Source of the DNA: an uncultured Erythrobacter sp.
GTDB lineage: Bacteria; Pseudomonadota; Alphaproteobacteria; Sphingomonadales; Sphingomonadaceae
Assembly: GCA_947502305.1 (NCBI GenBank)
Contig: CANMZA010000001.1
Location: 310,001 to 374,000, forward strand
Direction: 5' to 3'
DNA: 64,000 nucleotides
This document shows positions 1 through 8,909 of the stretch, piece after piece. The translations under genes and the position numbers were made by a program. Position 1 is the stretch's first letter. Each line of letters begins with the position of its first letter. The notes under the pieces were generated by a model. The model made no database searches, was not told the DNA's origin, and worked only from the letters and a program-made list of their open reading frames with translations.

Positions 1-1
1 T

Positions 2-481
2 GATCTTGATCTCACGCGTTGCGAAACTATCCGCCGGGAAGGCGCGCCAATCCCGCTCAAACCGCTCAAACGATGGGATAACGGCGCCGATGTTATTGTC
101 GCTGGCGATGCAGCGGGTATCGTTGCCCCGGCATCGGGCGAGGGGATTTATTACGCCATGGTCGGCGGCCGCGTGAGTGCGGAGGCGGCGAGCACCTTTC
201 TCAAAACCGGTGAAGCCAAAGCGCTGCGCACAGCGCGCAAACGCTTTATGAAAGAGCATGGCCGGGTGTTTTGGATACTCGGGATGATGCAATATTTCTG
301 GTATTCCAGTGACAAACGGCGCGAGCGTTTCGTCGATATGTGCGACGACAAAGATGTCCAACATCTGACGTGGCAAGCATATATGAACAAGAAGCTGGTT
401 CGCTCCAAACCCATGGCGCATATCAAGATCTTCTTGAAAGACACCGCGCACCTGCTTGGCCTTAGACCAGCAAGCAGCTAG
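2..481 (+). CDS. bchP: Geranylgeranyl (bacterio)chlorophyll reductase, C-terminal part
   Basis: The reading frame is open from the window edge and ends at 481, giving the last 159 residues of a flavoprotein reductase. The segment GDAAGIVAPASGEGIYYAMV matches the second FAD-binding signature of the BchP/ChlP geranylgeranyl reductase family. That family reduces the geranylgeranyl tail of bacteriochlorophyll to phytyl with NADPH. The N-terminal Rossmann motif lies outside the window. tspO follows after 9 bases, an order common in photosynthesis gene clusters of this group. The start is not visible. Identity is very likely because both the motif and the cluster context agree. Confidence 0.9.
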   Translation, partial: DLDLTRCETIRREGAPIPLKPLKRWDNGADVIVAGDAAGIVAPASGEGIYYAMVGGRVSAEAASTFLKTGEAKALRTARKRFMKEHGRVFWILGMMQYFWYSSDKRRERFVDMCDDKDVQHLTWQAYMNKKLVRSKPMAHIKIFLKDTAHLLGLRPASS

Positions 482-490
482 CTTGCGCTC

Positions 491-979
491 ATGAGCATGA
501 GTAAAACTTGGATTCTGCCCGCTGTCTTGGCGGCAGTGGCAGCGGCGATTGTCGCAATTCTAGGCGCAACGATCACTGACCTTGGTCCTTGGTATCAGGG
601 GTTGGCTAAGCCAGATTGGAACCCGCCTGACTGGGTATTCCCGATTGGGTGGACAGTGATTTACGCCTTGAACACTGGCGCGGTCGTCTCTGCATGGCGG
701 GCGGCGCCGACGCCTAAGGTTTCAGATACGATCATCGGTCTGTTTGCGCTCAACGCCTTCCTGAATATCACCTGGAGCATGATTTTCTTCCGCATTCAGC
801 GCCCCGATTGGGCGTTCATAGAAGTGATGCTTTTGTGGCTCTCTATCCTGGCGTTGATTCTTTATTGCGGTCGGCATTCGCGCAATTCGGCTTTGCTGTT
901 TGCGCCTTATCTGATTTGGGTCACCTTTGCCGCTGCGCTCAATTGGGCGATTGTGGATTTGAACGGGCCGTTCGGCTGA
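491..979 (+). CDS. tspO: TspO/MBR family tryptophan-rich sensory protein
   Basis: This 162-residue protein has five hydrophobic segments and the Trp/Pro-rich family hallmarks PWYQGLAKPDWNPPDW near residue 33, NITWSMIFF near 92 and LIWVTFAAALNW near the C-terminus. TspO proteins are membrane proteins that bind tetrapyrroles; in Rhodobacter TspO modulates photosynthesis gene expression in response to oxygen. It sits 9 bases after bchP and 11 bases before another small membrane protein, so the three are probably cotranscribed. The length is normal for the family. A second ATG lies three codons in; the first is used here. Confidence 0.92.
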   Translation: MSMSKTWILPAVLAAVAAAIVAILGATITDLGPWYQGLAKPDWNPPDWVFPIGWTVIYALNTGAVVSAWRAAPTPKVSDTIIGLFALNAFLNITWSMIFFRIQRPDWAFIEVMLLWLSILALILYCGRHSRNSALLFAPYLIWVTFAAALNWAIVDLNGPFG

Positions 980-990
980 CCTGACTGGCT

Positions 991-1248
991 ATGGACGTGA
1001 TAGCGGCCTTCTTCGCCAACGGGCACGCCGCAGAAGTGGTGTTAGTCGTGCTTGCGCTGGAGGGGCTTTGGCTCAGATGGCGCGGCTGGAGTTTAGCTGC
1101 AATCACAGGTTTGCTTGGCCCTGCGGCATTGATCGTGATGGGCCTGCGCGCCGCTCTGGTTGGCGCAGATTGGTGGTGGGTTGCGATACCGCTAGCGCTG
1201 TCTTTCCCACTGCATCTAATAGACCTGCGCAGCCGGCTTTCCTCTTAG
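991..1248 (+). CDS. Small membrane protein of unknown function, downstream of tspO
   Basis: An 85-residue, strongly hydrophobic protein with about three predicted membrane helices (residues 8-27, 34-54 and 60-77) and several Trp residues. I do not recognise a named family. It starts 11 bases after tspO on the same strand and ends before a bidirectional terminator, so it is probably the last gene of the bchP-tspO transcript. Its place inside the photosynthesis cluster suggests a role linked to pigment or membrane assembly, but nothing in the sequence proves it. Confidence 0.65.
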   Translation: MDVIAAFFANGHAAEVVLVVLALEGLWLRWRGWSLAAITGLLGPAALIVMGLRAALVGADWWWVAIPLALSFPLHLIDLRSRLSS

Positions 1249-1316
1249 AGCCAACCAATCAGATGCTCCTGTAAACTCCCGCTAGATTTCGGCGCCCAAC
1301 AGTCACACACAAATAA

Positions 1317-1346
1317 GCCCGGCTGCGCATTTCTGCGGAGCCGGGC
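1317..1346. terminator. Bidirectional stem-loop terminator between the tspO and puf transcripts
   Basis: GCCCGGCT (1317-1324) pairs with AGCCGGGC (1339-1346), with extra pairing inside the loop. It lies between two convergent transcription units, the tspO side from the left and pufM from the right, and has short T-rich or A/T-rich flanks on either side. It probably ends both. Confidence 0.6.
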
Positions 1347-1417
1347 CTCTTTGAATTGACCTATGGCAGGTCTTTGTCTTCTTCTTCAGTGACCCAACGG
1401 ATCACACGGAGCGATTA

Positions 1418-2341
1418 CTACATAGGTGCGTAATAATGTTCCTGAGCCCACAGGTACCAATTGTCGACGACTGTGCCCGAAAGCAGAATGCCGATACCGC
1501 CCGTTAGCGTTGTGAGAACCGCGAACCACCACGCCCAACGGTGGATTGATTCCATCGTGGCGTTAAAGCCCATGGTCCAGCGCCAGAACAAAGCACCGCG
1601 CTCCGAGGCTGTGCCGCGGTCGGTGATCTGCTCAATCTCACGCTCACCGCCGTAACGGCCAAGTGCAAGGATCGTTGCCCCGTGCATGGCGAACAGCACA
1701 GCGGAGCCATAAAGAAACACGATCGAGAGTGCGTGGAAGGGATTGTAGAATAGGTTACCGTGAATGAGCGAGAAATTGTTCGTCCAATCAAGGTGGCTGA
1801 AGATCCCGTATGGCACCGCTTCAGACCAGCTGCCGATCAGAGCAGGGCGGATAAAGCCCAGCACCAAAAACAGCCAGATTGCCGACGCGAAGGCCCAAGG
1901 GATATGCATCCCCATGCCCAGCGCCTTGGCCCGCATATATGTACGGGTCCACCAGCATAGCACCGAAATCGTGAGGAACGCGCCGGTCAAGATAAACCAG
2001 CCCCCCTCATTCAGCGGCACCATAAAGCTGAAACCATATTCCGGACCCGGAGGGTTCAGCGAAAGCCAGAACAGCTCTCGCATAAAGACCTGCGGACTCC
2101 ACCCGGCTTGCGCCCAGAAGTTAAGCCCGATGATCGTGAACGCCGCCAAGCCGAAAACCAGCGAAAGCGTGCCGAGCCAACCGAGATAGATCGGGCCAAG
2201 CTGAGCCTGACCGATCTTTCCCGCCCAATAGCTGTATCCGGTCGCATTGACGCGCCCTTCGCTGCCATCGGTGAAAGGGACGCCCATCTCTGGGGCTGCC
2301 TTCAACTGGATCTGGGTGAAGATGTTTTGATAAGTAGCCAT
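1418..2341 (-). CDS. pufM: Photosynthetic reaction centre subunit M
   Basis: This 307-residue protein with five transmembrane helices is the M subunit of the type 2 purple-bacterial reaction centre. It binds the accessory and special-pair bacteriochlorophylls, bacteriopheophytin and QA. The family motifs are clear: [17 protein letters not shown] carries the special-pair His, and [12 protein letters not shown] carries a ligand of the non-haem iron. Near the C-terminus, [14 protein letters not shown] holds another iron-site His. The start follows the pufL stop by one base, so translation is coupled. No pufC cytochrome gene follows; the operon ends at a terminator facing tspO. Confidence 0.98.
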   Translation of the reverse strand: MATYQNIFTQIQLKAAPEMGVPFTDGSEGRVNATGYSYWAGKIGQAQLGPIYLGWLGTLSLVFGLAAFTIIGLNFWAQAGWSPQVFMRELFWLSLNPPGPEYGFSFMVPLNEGGWFILTGAFLTISVLCWWTRTYMRAKALGMGMHIPWAFASAIWLFLVLGFIRPALIGSWSEAVPYGIFSHLDWTNNFSLIHGNLFYNPFHALSIVFLYGSAVLFAMHGATILALGRYGGEREIEQITDRGTASERGALFWRWTMGFNATMESIHRWAWWFAVLTTLTGGIGILLSGTVVDNWYLWAQEHYYAPM

Positions 2342-2342
2342 A

Positions 2343-3179
2343 TCAATATGCTCCTGCCGACCAGATCGGAATCTTGCGCCAGAAATCCCAGAACTCGATC
2401 CAGCTGCCTGTATAGAGTGTGCCCGAGATAACGATGCAAATCGCGCTCCAGAACGCTGCGTTCAGCGCGAGAAGCAATCCAACCCGGTGAATGCCCAGCG
2501 TGCCGACCGAATATCCGATAAAGTCACGGAAATACGTGTCTTCATATTCGGGCGTTTTGACGTCGGTATCATCGGTGGGATTAACCGCCGACAGAACCAA
2601 GCCCCCATGCAAAGCCAGTGCGAGACAGTTGGTGAAGAAGAACGTGATCGCCAGCATGTGGACGGGGTTGTAATGGAAATTCACATAGGAATATCCGGTG
2701 TTTGATACCCAATCCAAATGCGACCAGATGCCGTAAGGGAACGCATTCCCCCAGGCGCCCATCCAAAACGGACGGATCACATTCAAAGTGATGAAAGCAA
2801 AAACCGCAACGCTAAATGCGATTGGGATATGATAGCTCATACCCAATTTGCGAGAGATCTCTGCTTGCCTCAAAGCCCAAGAGATAAAGGCGACACATGC
2901 ACACATCGTAATGATCTGGTGATAGCCGCCCTGATTTAAGGGCATCAAAGCGAGTCCGGCTTCAATCGGCGGTGGTTGAATGTCGATTAGCCAGGGGTTG
3001 AGGGTCGGTCCCGCAGCAGCAGCGGCAAAGATCAGCATTGTGCCTAAAAGGGCGCTGACTGCCACCAATACTCCAAAGAACCCGACATAAAACGGCCCGA
3101 CCCAAAAGTCGAAAAGGTCGCCGCCGATTATTGTGCCACCGCGCACGCGGTATTTCCGCTCGAAACTAAGGAGCGCCAT
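2343..3179 (-). CDS. pufL: Photosynthetic reaction centre subunit L
   Basis: The L subunit of the reaction centre, 278 residues with five membrane helices, starting [15 protein letters not shown] as in other PufL proteins. The frame is open a further 33 codons upstream, but the ATG at 3179 is preceded by AAGGATGGACCT, a good ribosome-binding site, and matches the family N-terminus. [14 protein letters not shown] holds a bacteriochlorophyll-ligating His and [10 protein letters not shown] a ligand of the non-haem iron. A strong stem-loop lies in the 114-base gap after pufA, which in Rhodobacter sets unequal LH1 and reaction-centre amounts. Confidence 0.98.
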   Translation of the reverse strand: MALLSFERKYRVRGGTIIGGDLFDFWVGPFYVGFFGVLVAVSALLGTMLIFAAAAAGPTLNPWLIDIQPPPIEAGLALMPLNQGGYHQIITMCACVAFISWALRQAEISRKLGMSYHIPIAFSVAVFAFITLNVIRPFWMGAWGNAFPYGIWSHLDWVSNTGYSYVNFHYNPVHMLAITFFFTNCLALALHGGLVLSAVNPTDDTDVKTPEYEDTYFRDFIGYSVGTLGIHRVGLLLALNAAFWSAICIVISGTLYTGSWIEFWDFWRKIPIWSAGAY

Positions 3180-3191
3180 AGGTCCATCCTT

Positions 3192-3208
3192 CCCGCCTGA
3201 ACGGCGGG
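3192..3208 (-). other. Small stem-loop just upstream of the pufL ribosome-binding site
   Basis: CCCGCC (3192-3197) and GGCGGG (3203-3208) form a 6-bp stem with a 5-base loop a few bases before the pufL Shine-Dalgarno on the minus-strand mRNA. It may affect pufL translation or mRNA stability. It is a minor structure next to the larger hairpin at 3242-3271. Confidence 0.45.
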
Positions 3209-3241
3209 TGTTTTCGTGATCGAAACAATGTGTGGGAGGCA

Positions 3242-3271
3242 GGCAGGCAAAGCTGACGCTTTTTGCCTGCC
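3242..3271 (-). other. pufA-pufL intercistronic stem-loop
   Basis: GGCAGGCAAA (3242-3251) pairs with TTTGCCTGCC (3262-3271), extended by GC/GC across a small bulge. In purple bacteria a hairpin at this position blocks 3'-to-5' decay and makes the pufBA segment more stable than pufLM. The position and strength here fit that role; no half-life can be read from sequence. Confidence 0.7.
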
Positions 3272-3293
3272 CCCTCACGAATTGTCGCAGGCT

Positions 3294-3440
3294 TTAGCCA
3301 GCAGGCGTAACGCCGCCGAGCCAGTTATACTTCTCCGTGCTGAGCAGGATGAAGTGGATCGTGAAAGCCAGAACGGCCAGGCCCACATGGAGCGCGACGA
3401 GTGTCCGGCGTACATCGAAATGATGCCAAATCTTATACAT
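3294..3440 (-). CDS. pufA: Light-harvesting 1 alpha polypeptide
   Basis: This 48-residue single-helix membrane protein was read directly from the minus strand. It begins [12 protein letters not shown] and continues with the helix [20 protein letters not shown], where the last His (ALxxxIHFxLL pattern) is the bacteriochlorophyll ligand of LH1 alpha. It ends [10 protein letters not shown]. It follows pufB after 85 bases and precedes pufL. Length and motif are typical of PufA. Confidence 0.95.
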   Translation of the reverse strand: MYKIWHHFDVRRTLVALHVGLAVLAFTIHFILLSTEKYNWLGGVTPAG

Positions 3441-3525
3441 AATCAATTACCTTTTGCTGAGGTGTAGATTGCTCTTACGCGCACCGAAATCGGCGGCGCA
3501 GGGGGCAAAAACTCAATCCGTCAAA

Positions 3526-3681
3526 TCAGACGAACCAAGGCTTCCACCAATACATCAGGGCATGTGCGACAAGCGCGATGCCGACATAGAGAGTGAAGGT
3601 GCCCATGAACGCGCCATGGATTTCCTTCGCTTCATCGTCGGTCAGATACGTTCCCACTGAAGGGCGATCAGTATCGGCCAT
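3526..3681 (-). CDS. pufB: Light-harvesting 1 beta polypeptide
   Basis: A 51-residue LH1 beta protein. MADTDRPSVGTYLTDDEAKE is the cytoplasmic N-terminus, followed by the helix with EIHGAFMGTFTLYVGIALVAHAL, where AHAL holds the bacteriochlorophyll-ligating His, and the Trp-rich tail YWWKPWF. The frame is open 41 codons further upstream, but ATG 3681 has GGAG at the right distance and matches the family start. It is the first puf gene after bchZ; the 147-base leader holds two hairpins. No pufQ-like frame lies in that leader. Confidence 0.96.
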   Translation of the reverse strand: MADTDRPSVGTYLTDDEAKEIHGAFMGTFTLYVGIALVAHALMYWWKPWFV

Positions 3682-3711
3682 TATAGTTACTCCATTTACT
3701 ATTGTAGGAGC

Positions 3712-3758
3712 GGGGGCGAAATTGCCCCCACGGGTATCCGCGCGTGATCCCCCACGCG
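3712..3758 (-). other. Two stem-loops in the bchZ-pufB intergenic leader
   Basis: GGGGGC (3712-3717) with GCCCCC (3724-3729), and CGCGTG (3741-3746) with CACGCG (3753-3758), form two GC-rich hairpins between the bchZ stop and pufB. Neither has a T-run, so they look like mRNA processing or stability elements more than terminators. They could mark the 5' end of a stable pufBA message. Confidence 0.5.
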
Positions 3759-3828
3759 AAATGCGGATGCCTGTAACTGTCAGGCAAAATGCATGGTCCC
3801 GCATCGGTGCGGCTTGTGAGAAGGGCGG

Positions 3829-5298
3829 TCATACAGCCTCCCCTTCAAGCAACGCCTCAGCGAGACAATCTGCGGAAACTGTCGAGGCGCCAGTGCGGCG
3901 CGCATGACGCTCTGCGGCGTCGCGCAGCCGTTTGGCGGCTGAAATTCTGACAAGAACAGGCTGCGCTTCAACCAGCTCATCGAGCCGAGCTTTCGCGCTC
4001 GTGTCCCAAATGACCTCAGCCTGTTTGCTGGCCGCGCCTTTGACGGGCGTTGCATCGGCCTTGTCCATGTCCGTGCCCAGCGGCAAGATATGGAACAGCG
4101 CATCGAACAGCGCATTGCAGACTTCTTGTACCAAATAGGTCGCGCCAGAATAGCCCATGAAAGGCGTGCCGGTGTGGCGGCGAATGGCTGCTCCGGGGAA
4201 GCTAGCGGGGATAAACGTCCCGCTTGGCCCCATCGTGTTGGGGCATTCGGCCATATACATGCGTTCGTTATAACTGCCGAACATCACCAAAGGCGGGTTG
4301 GCATGAATGGCGGCGCGCACGTCTTCGTTTTTCGGTTTAACCCCGGCACAGCGAGAGAAACTCATCGCGCAGGGAAGTCCCATGTCTTCTTCGAGGAAGT
4401 GCGTGATCCCGCGAGCGTAGGTTTCATTGGCGACAATGCCGAACGTCGCGGTGCCAAAGAAATCTTGCGTCACAGAGCGCCATAGATCCCACAAAGGTTT
4501 GATCGTTGTGTGCTTCTCACGCTCAATAAACGGCTCCGGGTCGAGCCCCAGTTCTTCGCCAAGCGCGCGTAGGAATTTTGTGGTTGAGCTGAGACCGACG
4601 GGCGCTTGGAAATACGGACGCTCCAACGTCTCGCACAGGTTGCGGCCAAATTCGCGGTACATGCAAACATTGGCTTCTGCCATGCCAAGCTGGCGAATGT
4701 CTGCAAGGTGACAGCCAAGCGGGAATACCACGCCGACTTCTGCGCCAATCCCCTCGACCAAGCGGCGGATTTCGGCCAGATCGCTTGGCATATTGAACAT
4801 GCCGTAAGAAGGCCCGATAATGTTGACGCGCGGCTTTTCCCCCTCTTTGCGCTCTTTCAGTTTGGGCGCTTTTTTCGGCCCAAATTCGGTCCAAAGCCAC
4901 GTCAGCGCGCGGTCGGCGCTTTCCCACTGATCTTCATCAATAGTGCGCGGCAAAAACCGTTTGATATTCGTGCCTTCAGGCGTAACGCCGCCGCCGATCA
5001 TCTCAGAGATCGACCCTGTTACCACCACAGCGGGCAGTTCCGGATCAAGCGTTTGCCAGGCGCGCTTCATTGCCGCTTCGGTGCCGGTCTTACCAAGCTC
5101 TTCTTCGCCCAGACCTGTCACCACAATCGGCAATTCATGTGGGGGCAGGGCGTCAGTGTAATGCAAGACAGACGTCACTGGCAGGTTTTCGCAGCCCACC
5201 GGGCCATCAATGATGACTTGCAAGCCTTTTACCGCGGTGAAGACGTATGTCGCACCCCAATAGCCGCCAGCCCGATCATGATCGATGACGAAAGTCAT
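3829..5298 (-). CDS. bchZ: Chlorophyllide a reductase subunit Z
   Basis: This 489-residue protein is the Z subunit of chlorophyllide a oxidoreductase, a nitrogenase-like enzyme that reduces the B ring to the bacteriochlorin with electrons from BchX. The N-terminal [15 protein letters not shown] and the cysteine segment [13 protein letters not shown] are typical of BchZ. Together with BchY it forms the catalytic heterotetramer with a [4Fe-4S] cluster. The start ATG overlaps the bchY stop by four bases (ATGA), showing coupled translation. Length is normal. Confidence 0.96.
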   Translation of the reverse strand: MTFVIDHDRAGGYWGATYVFTAVKGLQVIIDGPVGCENLPVTSVLHYTDALPPHELPIVVTGLGEEELGKTGTEAAMKRAWQTLDPELPAVVVTGSISEMIGGGVTPEGTNIKRFLPRTIDEDQWESADRALTWLWTEFGPKKAPKLKERKEGEKPRVNIIGPSYGMFNMPSDLAEIRRLVEGIGAEVGVVFPLGCHLADIRQLGMAEANVCMYREFGRNLCETLERPYFQAPVGLSSTTKFLRALGEELGLDPEPFIEREKHTTIKPLWDLWRSVTQDFFGTATFGIVANETYARGITHFLEEDMGLPCAMSFSRCAGVKPKNEDVRAAIHANPPLVMFGSYNERMYMAECPNTMGPSGTFIPASFPGAAIRRHTGTPFMGYSGATYLVQEVCNALFDALFHILPLGTDMDKADATPVKGAASKQAEVIWDTSAKARLDELVEAQPVLVRISAAKRLRDAAERHARRTGASTVSADCLAEALLEGEAV

Positions 5299-6854
5299 GT
5301 GCCCACCGCCTCGGCCGCTTTGCGGGCTGCCTCGTTGAGCGCGGCGTATTTCTTGCGGAATTTCGGGCGATCAACTGGCTTTTCTTCCCAGACACCTGCG
5401 GCATGTTCTGTGCCAACGCCTTCGAAGAAATCGCGCATTTTATCGAAACGGGCTTTGTTGCCCATCGCCGAGTTGATGACTGTTGCCAGACTGCCTGCAC
5501 CCGCCGGACCCATCAGAGGGCGGGCAGAGATCAAATTGGTGAAATACAGCGCCGGAATGGCCTTCGCCTTCGCATGCTGAACAACTGGCGTGGTGCCAAC
5601 CGCGAGGTCGGGGCGGAATTCTTCGACCGCGGCAATATCTTCTTCCAGACTTGCGCGGAAGTTCACGCGAACACCGCGTGCCTCAAGCCATTCGCGATCT
5701 GCGTTGGACCACTTCGTCTGTGGGCATGCGCTGCCGACATAGGGGACATCCGCGCCGCTTTCGATAAGCAGCCGGGCAACAAGAAGTTCCGAGCCTTCAT
5801 AGCCTGAAACTGTGATCCGGCCCTTGATAGGAGCCGACGCCAAAGCGCCCTTGATTGCGCCGATCATGGTGTTTTTAACACCGTCCACTTTTGCTTGGGG
5901 CAGGCCCATGACATTGCCGATGGAATCGAGCCAAGCCGCTGTACCATCCGCACCCACCGGAGCAGAACCGATCACGGGGCGCCCAGCTGCCTCAAATTCG
6001 CGAATGCTAGCAGTGTAAAATGGATGGATCGCTGCGGCGACACTGCAGTCAAGCGCGCCATAAAGCTCGCGCCATTCACGGGTCGGCACAACTGGACCGG
6101 CGGCGAGCCCTAGCGGTTCGAGCATTTGCCCAATCACCACCGGATCAGCCGGGAACATTTCGCCCAGCAATGCCACAGTCGGTTTATCAGAACGCTCTTT
6201 CGGCGCGGCCACAGGACCTGCCGCAACCTCTTCGCGTGCATATTTCAGCATCGCGCCGGCAAGGACATCTTTCGCCTCTGCATGGGTAGGGATGCCAAAA
6301 CCGGGCACATCAATGCCGATAATGCGCACGCCATTGATCTGGTTTTTCAGCAGTCGGAGCGGAACGCCGCTGGCCGTTGGCACGCAGAGATTGGTGACAA
6401 TGATCGCGTCATAATTTTCTGGATCAGCGAGATCTTCGACCGCTTCCTTGATGTCTTCAAACAGCTTGCCAGTGACCAGCGTTTCGGAAGAAAACGGCAC
6501 ATAGCCAACCGTCCGCCGCGCGCCGTAAAAATGCGATGTAAAGGTTAGGCCATAAACGCAGCAGGCGCTGCCGGACAAAACCGTCGCCGTGCGCTTCATC
6601 CGCAGGCCAACGCGCAGGCTACCGAAAGCCGGGCACATTGATTGGGGTTGATCGTGCGGGCCGACGGGATAGTCAGCGGCATATTGATCGAGCACTTCGC
6701 TTTTGCCAGCGGAGCGCGCGGCCTCCATCATTTTGTCCTTACCCGAATGGCAACCGCCATCCGCAGACGCAGCTTCGCTGCCGGAACTCAGATCGATCCG
6801 GTCAGGCGCGCGCCCTTGATTGGGGGCCGGTTCGGTGGAGAAAATATCCGCCAT
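5295..6854 (-). CDS. bchY: Chlorophyllide a reductase subunit Y
   Basis: A 519-residue catalytic subunit of chlorophyllide a oxidoreductase. Conserved cysteines lie in [28 protein letters not shown] and [10 protein letters not shown], which fit cluster ligands shared with BchZ. The start shares its A with the bchX stop (TGATG), so bchX, bchY and bchZ are translated as a coupled set in the stoichiometry expected of one complex. The first 60 residues are variable and acidic. Length agrees with the family. Confidence 0.96.
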   Translation of the reverse strand: MADIFSTEPAPNQGRAPDRIDLSSGSEAASADGGCHSGKDKMMEAARSAGKSEVLDQYAADYPVGPHDQPQSMCPAFGSLRVGLRMKRTATVLSGSACCVYGLTFTSHFYGARRTVGYVPFSSETLVTGKLFEDIKEAVEDLADPENYDAIIVTNLCVPTASGVPLRLLKNQINGVRIIGIDVPGFGIPTHAEAKDVLAGAMLKYAREEVAAGPVAAPKERSDKPTVALLGEMFPADPVVIGQMLEPLGLAAGPVVPTREWRELYGALDCSVAAAIHPFYTASIREFEAAGRPVIGSAPVGADGTAAWLDSIGNVMGLPQAKVDGVKNTMIGAIKGALASAPIKGRITVSGYEGSELLVARLLIESGADVPYVGSACPQTKWSNADREWLEARGVRVNFRASLEEDIAAVEEFRPDLAVGTTPVVQHAKAKAIPALYFTNLISARPLMGPAGAGSLATVINSAMGNKARFDKMRDFFEGVGTEHAAGVWEEKPVDRPKFRKKYAALNEAARKAAEAVGT

Positions 6855-7843
6855 CAGATTTCGTCGTAAACCACTTCGAGCGACTCTTTTTCTTCGAAGA
6901 CGCCGCCGCGCATGTCGGCCTGTGTCGCTGGCACGAGGCGAATGTCGCCGCCGGTTTCCTCAGGGCTGAACAGGTTCAAGAGCCCATCTTGATCGAGTGG
7001 CGCCGGCTGCTTTGGTGGAGCCTCCGCCACATTCGTCGCAAGCGTTTCAAACAATCCGGCCCATTCACCGCCGGGCTTGCCGATGATTTGATAATTGGCC
7101 GATTTGCGGCGAATATCTTCGTCAGCCGGGATCGCAGTCAGCACAGGAATATCGACGGCATCGGCAAAAGCCTGAGCCTCGCCTGTGCCGTCATCCTTGT
7201 TGATGATCATACCCGCAACACCGACATTGCCGCCCATTTTGCGGAAATATTCGACAGCGTGGCAAACATTGTTGGCGACGTAGAGCGATTGCAGATCGTT
7301 TGATCCAACCACGATCACTTTTTGGCACATGTCACGCGCAATTGGCAGACCGAAGCCGCCGCAAACAACATCGCCTAGGAAATCGAGCAAGACATAATCA
7401 AAGCCCCATTCGTGGAACCCCAGCTTTTCGAGCAATTCAAACCCGTGAATGATCCCGCGACCGCCGCAGCCCCGACCAACTTCCGGTCCGCCTAGCTCCA
7501 TTGCGAAAACGCCGTCACGTTGAAAACATACGTCTTCGATGCTGACTTCTTCGCCCGCGAGTTTTTTCTTCGATGATGTTTCGATAATGGTCGGGCAGGA
7601 CTTGCCGCCAAACAATAGGCTGGTCGTATCCGATTTTGGATCGCAGCCGATGAGCAAAACGCGCTTGCCTTGCTGCGCCATCATGTAGCTGAGGTTGGAA
7701 AGTGCAAAACTCTTGCCCGAACCACCTTTGCCGTAAATTGCGATAACCTGCGTTTCGCTGGTCACTTCGCCGGTGTGAACCGGATCGGGCTCTTGGTTGG
7801 CCTCATCGCGCAGCGCGTCAGCCTGAACGTCTAACATCGTCAT
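6854..7843 (-). CDS. bchX: Chlorophyllide a reductase iron protein subunit X
   Basis: A NifH-like ATPase of 329 residues that passes electrons to BchYZ. The P-loop GKGGSGKS is at residues 38-45; the bridging [4Fe-4S] cysteines are in VCFQRDGVF to GRGCGGRG and in GDVVCGGFG. I chose ATG 7843 because it overlaps the bchC stop as ATGA and has GGAG about 12 bases upstream; a TTG five codons earlier and an ATG two codons later are alternatives. It is coupled to bchC upstream and bchY downstream. Confidence 0.95.
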   Translation of the reverse strand: MTMLDVQADALRDEANQEPDPVHTGEVTSETQVIAIYGKGGSGKSFALSNLSYMMAQQGKRVLLIGCDPKSDTTSLLFGGKSCPTIIETSSKKKLAGEEVSIEDVCFQRDGVFAMELGGPEVGRGCGGRGIIHGFELLEKLGFHEWGFDYVLLDFLGDVVCGGFGLPIARDMCQKVIVVGSNDLQSLYVANNVCHAVEYFRKMGGNVGVAGMIINKDDGTGEAQAFADAVDIPVLTAIPADEDIRRKSANYQIIGKPGGEWAGLFETLATNVAEAPPKQPAPLDQDGLLNLFSPEETGGDIRLVPATQADMRGGVFEEKESLEVVYDEI

Positions 7844-8775
7844 TGTGCGTTGCTCCAATCAAGAACCATTTTAAGACAATTCGGATCGCCAAATGCCTGC
7901 GGATAGGCGTCGAGCGCTTCTTCGGCGGGGCGTAGGTTTGAAACCAGACCGCCCAAATTCAATTTGCCGCTTTCGATCAGCGCGCGCGTGCCATCCATGT
8001 CAGACGGCTGCCATTCGGCGGCGATGCGCAGTTTGGCTTCTTTCATGAAGGCGGCGGGGAAAGCGAAATTGATGCGGGAGGAATAAAAGCCCGCAAGGGT
8101 AATCTCGCCACCCTTACCAAGTCGCCGGATCAGCGCGTCGAAAATGTCTGCGTCACCGCTGGCGTCATAAATTGCGGAATAATCGCGGCGATCATCAGCA
8201 TCCGGCGTTGTTACAGCGTAACCCGCCGCCCCTGCGCGGCGTTGTTCGCTGGTTTCCCAGACGGTTGGGGCCGGTGCACCCATCGCAATTGTAATCCGCG
8301 CCAGCAGGCGGCCCAAAACGCCGTGCCCAATAATAAGATCCGGCGCAGTACCACCATTGATTGCATGCAATGCTGTCGCTGCCAATGCGCAAAGCACGCC
8401 GTCAGCGCCAAGTCGCTCTGGTACAGGCAATGCGCGGGCCGATGGCACCACAACATGGCTGGCGGTACCGCCAAATAACCCGCGCGCCTTCTGATAACAA
8501 TTTGCGCCGGGAACAAAAACCCAATCACCGATGCGGCCGCGCACGTCGGAGCCGGCATCGACGATTCTGCCGACAGATTCGTAACCGGGTACCAAAGGGT
8601 AACCCATGCCGGGGAATGCGGGCATCTGCCCGCTCCACAACAGCTTTTCAGTGCCGCTGCTAATCCCGCTCCAGACCACTTCGACGACGACATCGCCTGC
8701 CTCTGCACGATTCAACTCAAGCGAACGGAGCGCCAAGCGCTCAGGTCCCTCAAGTATAACCGCAAGTGCGTCCAT
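7840..8775 (-). CDS. bchC: Bacteriochlorophyllide a dehydrogenase (3-hydroxyethyl oxidation)
   Basis: This 311-residue zinc-less medium-chain dehydrogenase oxidises the 3-hydroxyethyl group of 3-hydroxyethyl bacteriochlorophyllide a. WSGISSGTEKLLWSG and GYPLVPGYESVGRI are BchC signatures, and IIGHGVLGRLLARI is the nucleotide-binding segment. The frame stays open 43 codons upstream, but ATG 8775 after a GAGGCGAGA ribosome site fits the family N-terminus (MDALAVILEGPERL). A PpsR-type operator lies about 110 bases upstream, as for bchC in Rhodobacter. It heads the bchCXYZ-puf part of the cluster. Confidence 0.94.
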   Translation of the reverse strand: MDALAVILEGPERLALRSLELNRAEAGDVVVEVVWSGISSGTEKLLWSGQMPAFPGMGYPLVPGYESVGRIVDAGSDVRGRIGDWVFVPGANCYQKARGLFGGTASHVVVPSARALPVPERLGADGVLCALAATALHAINGGTAPDLIIGHGVLGRLLARITIAMGAPAPTVWETSEQRRAGAAGYAVTTPDADDRRDYSAIYDASGDADIFDALIRRLGKGGEITLAGFYSSRINFAFPAAFMKEAKLRIAAEWQPSDMDGTRALIESGKLNLGGLVSNLRPAEEALDAYPQAFGDPNCLKMVLDWSNAQ

Positions 8776-8872
8776 TCTCGCCTCATTCCCCAAATTGCAT
8801 GCCGAAGTGTCGTTCCCGTGCGACTCGCTGGACATGCCTGAGATGGTCTCTCTCATCCGTTTGCTACGCCTT

Positions 8873-8886
8873 ACACTTAATAGTGT
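8873..8886. promoter_or_regulatory. Dyad ACACT-TAAT-AGTGT upstream of bchC
   Basis: A perfect 5-bp inverted repeat with a 4-base spacer. It shares three bases with the PpsR-type site that follows, so the two could form a compound operator. No regulator can be named for this dyad alone. Confidence 0.4.
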
Positions 8887-8901
8887 CAAATAAAGCGGAC
8901 A
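8884..8901 (-). promoter_or_regulatory. PpsR/CrtJ-type operator (TGT-N12-ACA) at the bchC promoter
   Basis: Read on the minus strand this is TGTCCGCTTTATTTGACA, an exact TGT-N12-ACA match to the redox and light repressor PpsR/CrtJ. It overlaps a TTGACA hexamer that could be the bchC -35 element, so binding would block transcription under oxygen. The site is seen in sequence; repression is inferred from known photosynthesis clusters. Confidence 0.75.
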
Positions 8902-8909
8902 CATTAAAT

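Noticed and set aside
1760..2189. Plus-strand open frames antisense to pufM
   Set aside because: They have no ribosome site and no recognisable family, and they lie wholly opposite a gene with clear reaction-centre motifs; they are codon-bias shadows.
4606..5580. A 324-residue plus-strand open frame across bchZ and bchY
   Set aside because: It is antisense to two well conserved enzyme subunits, crosses their junction and shows no signal, membrane or domain pattern.
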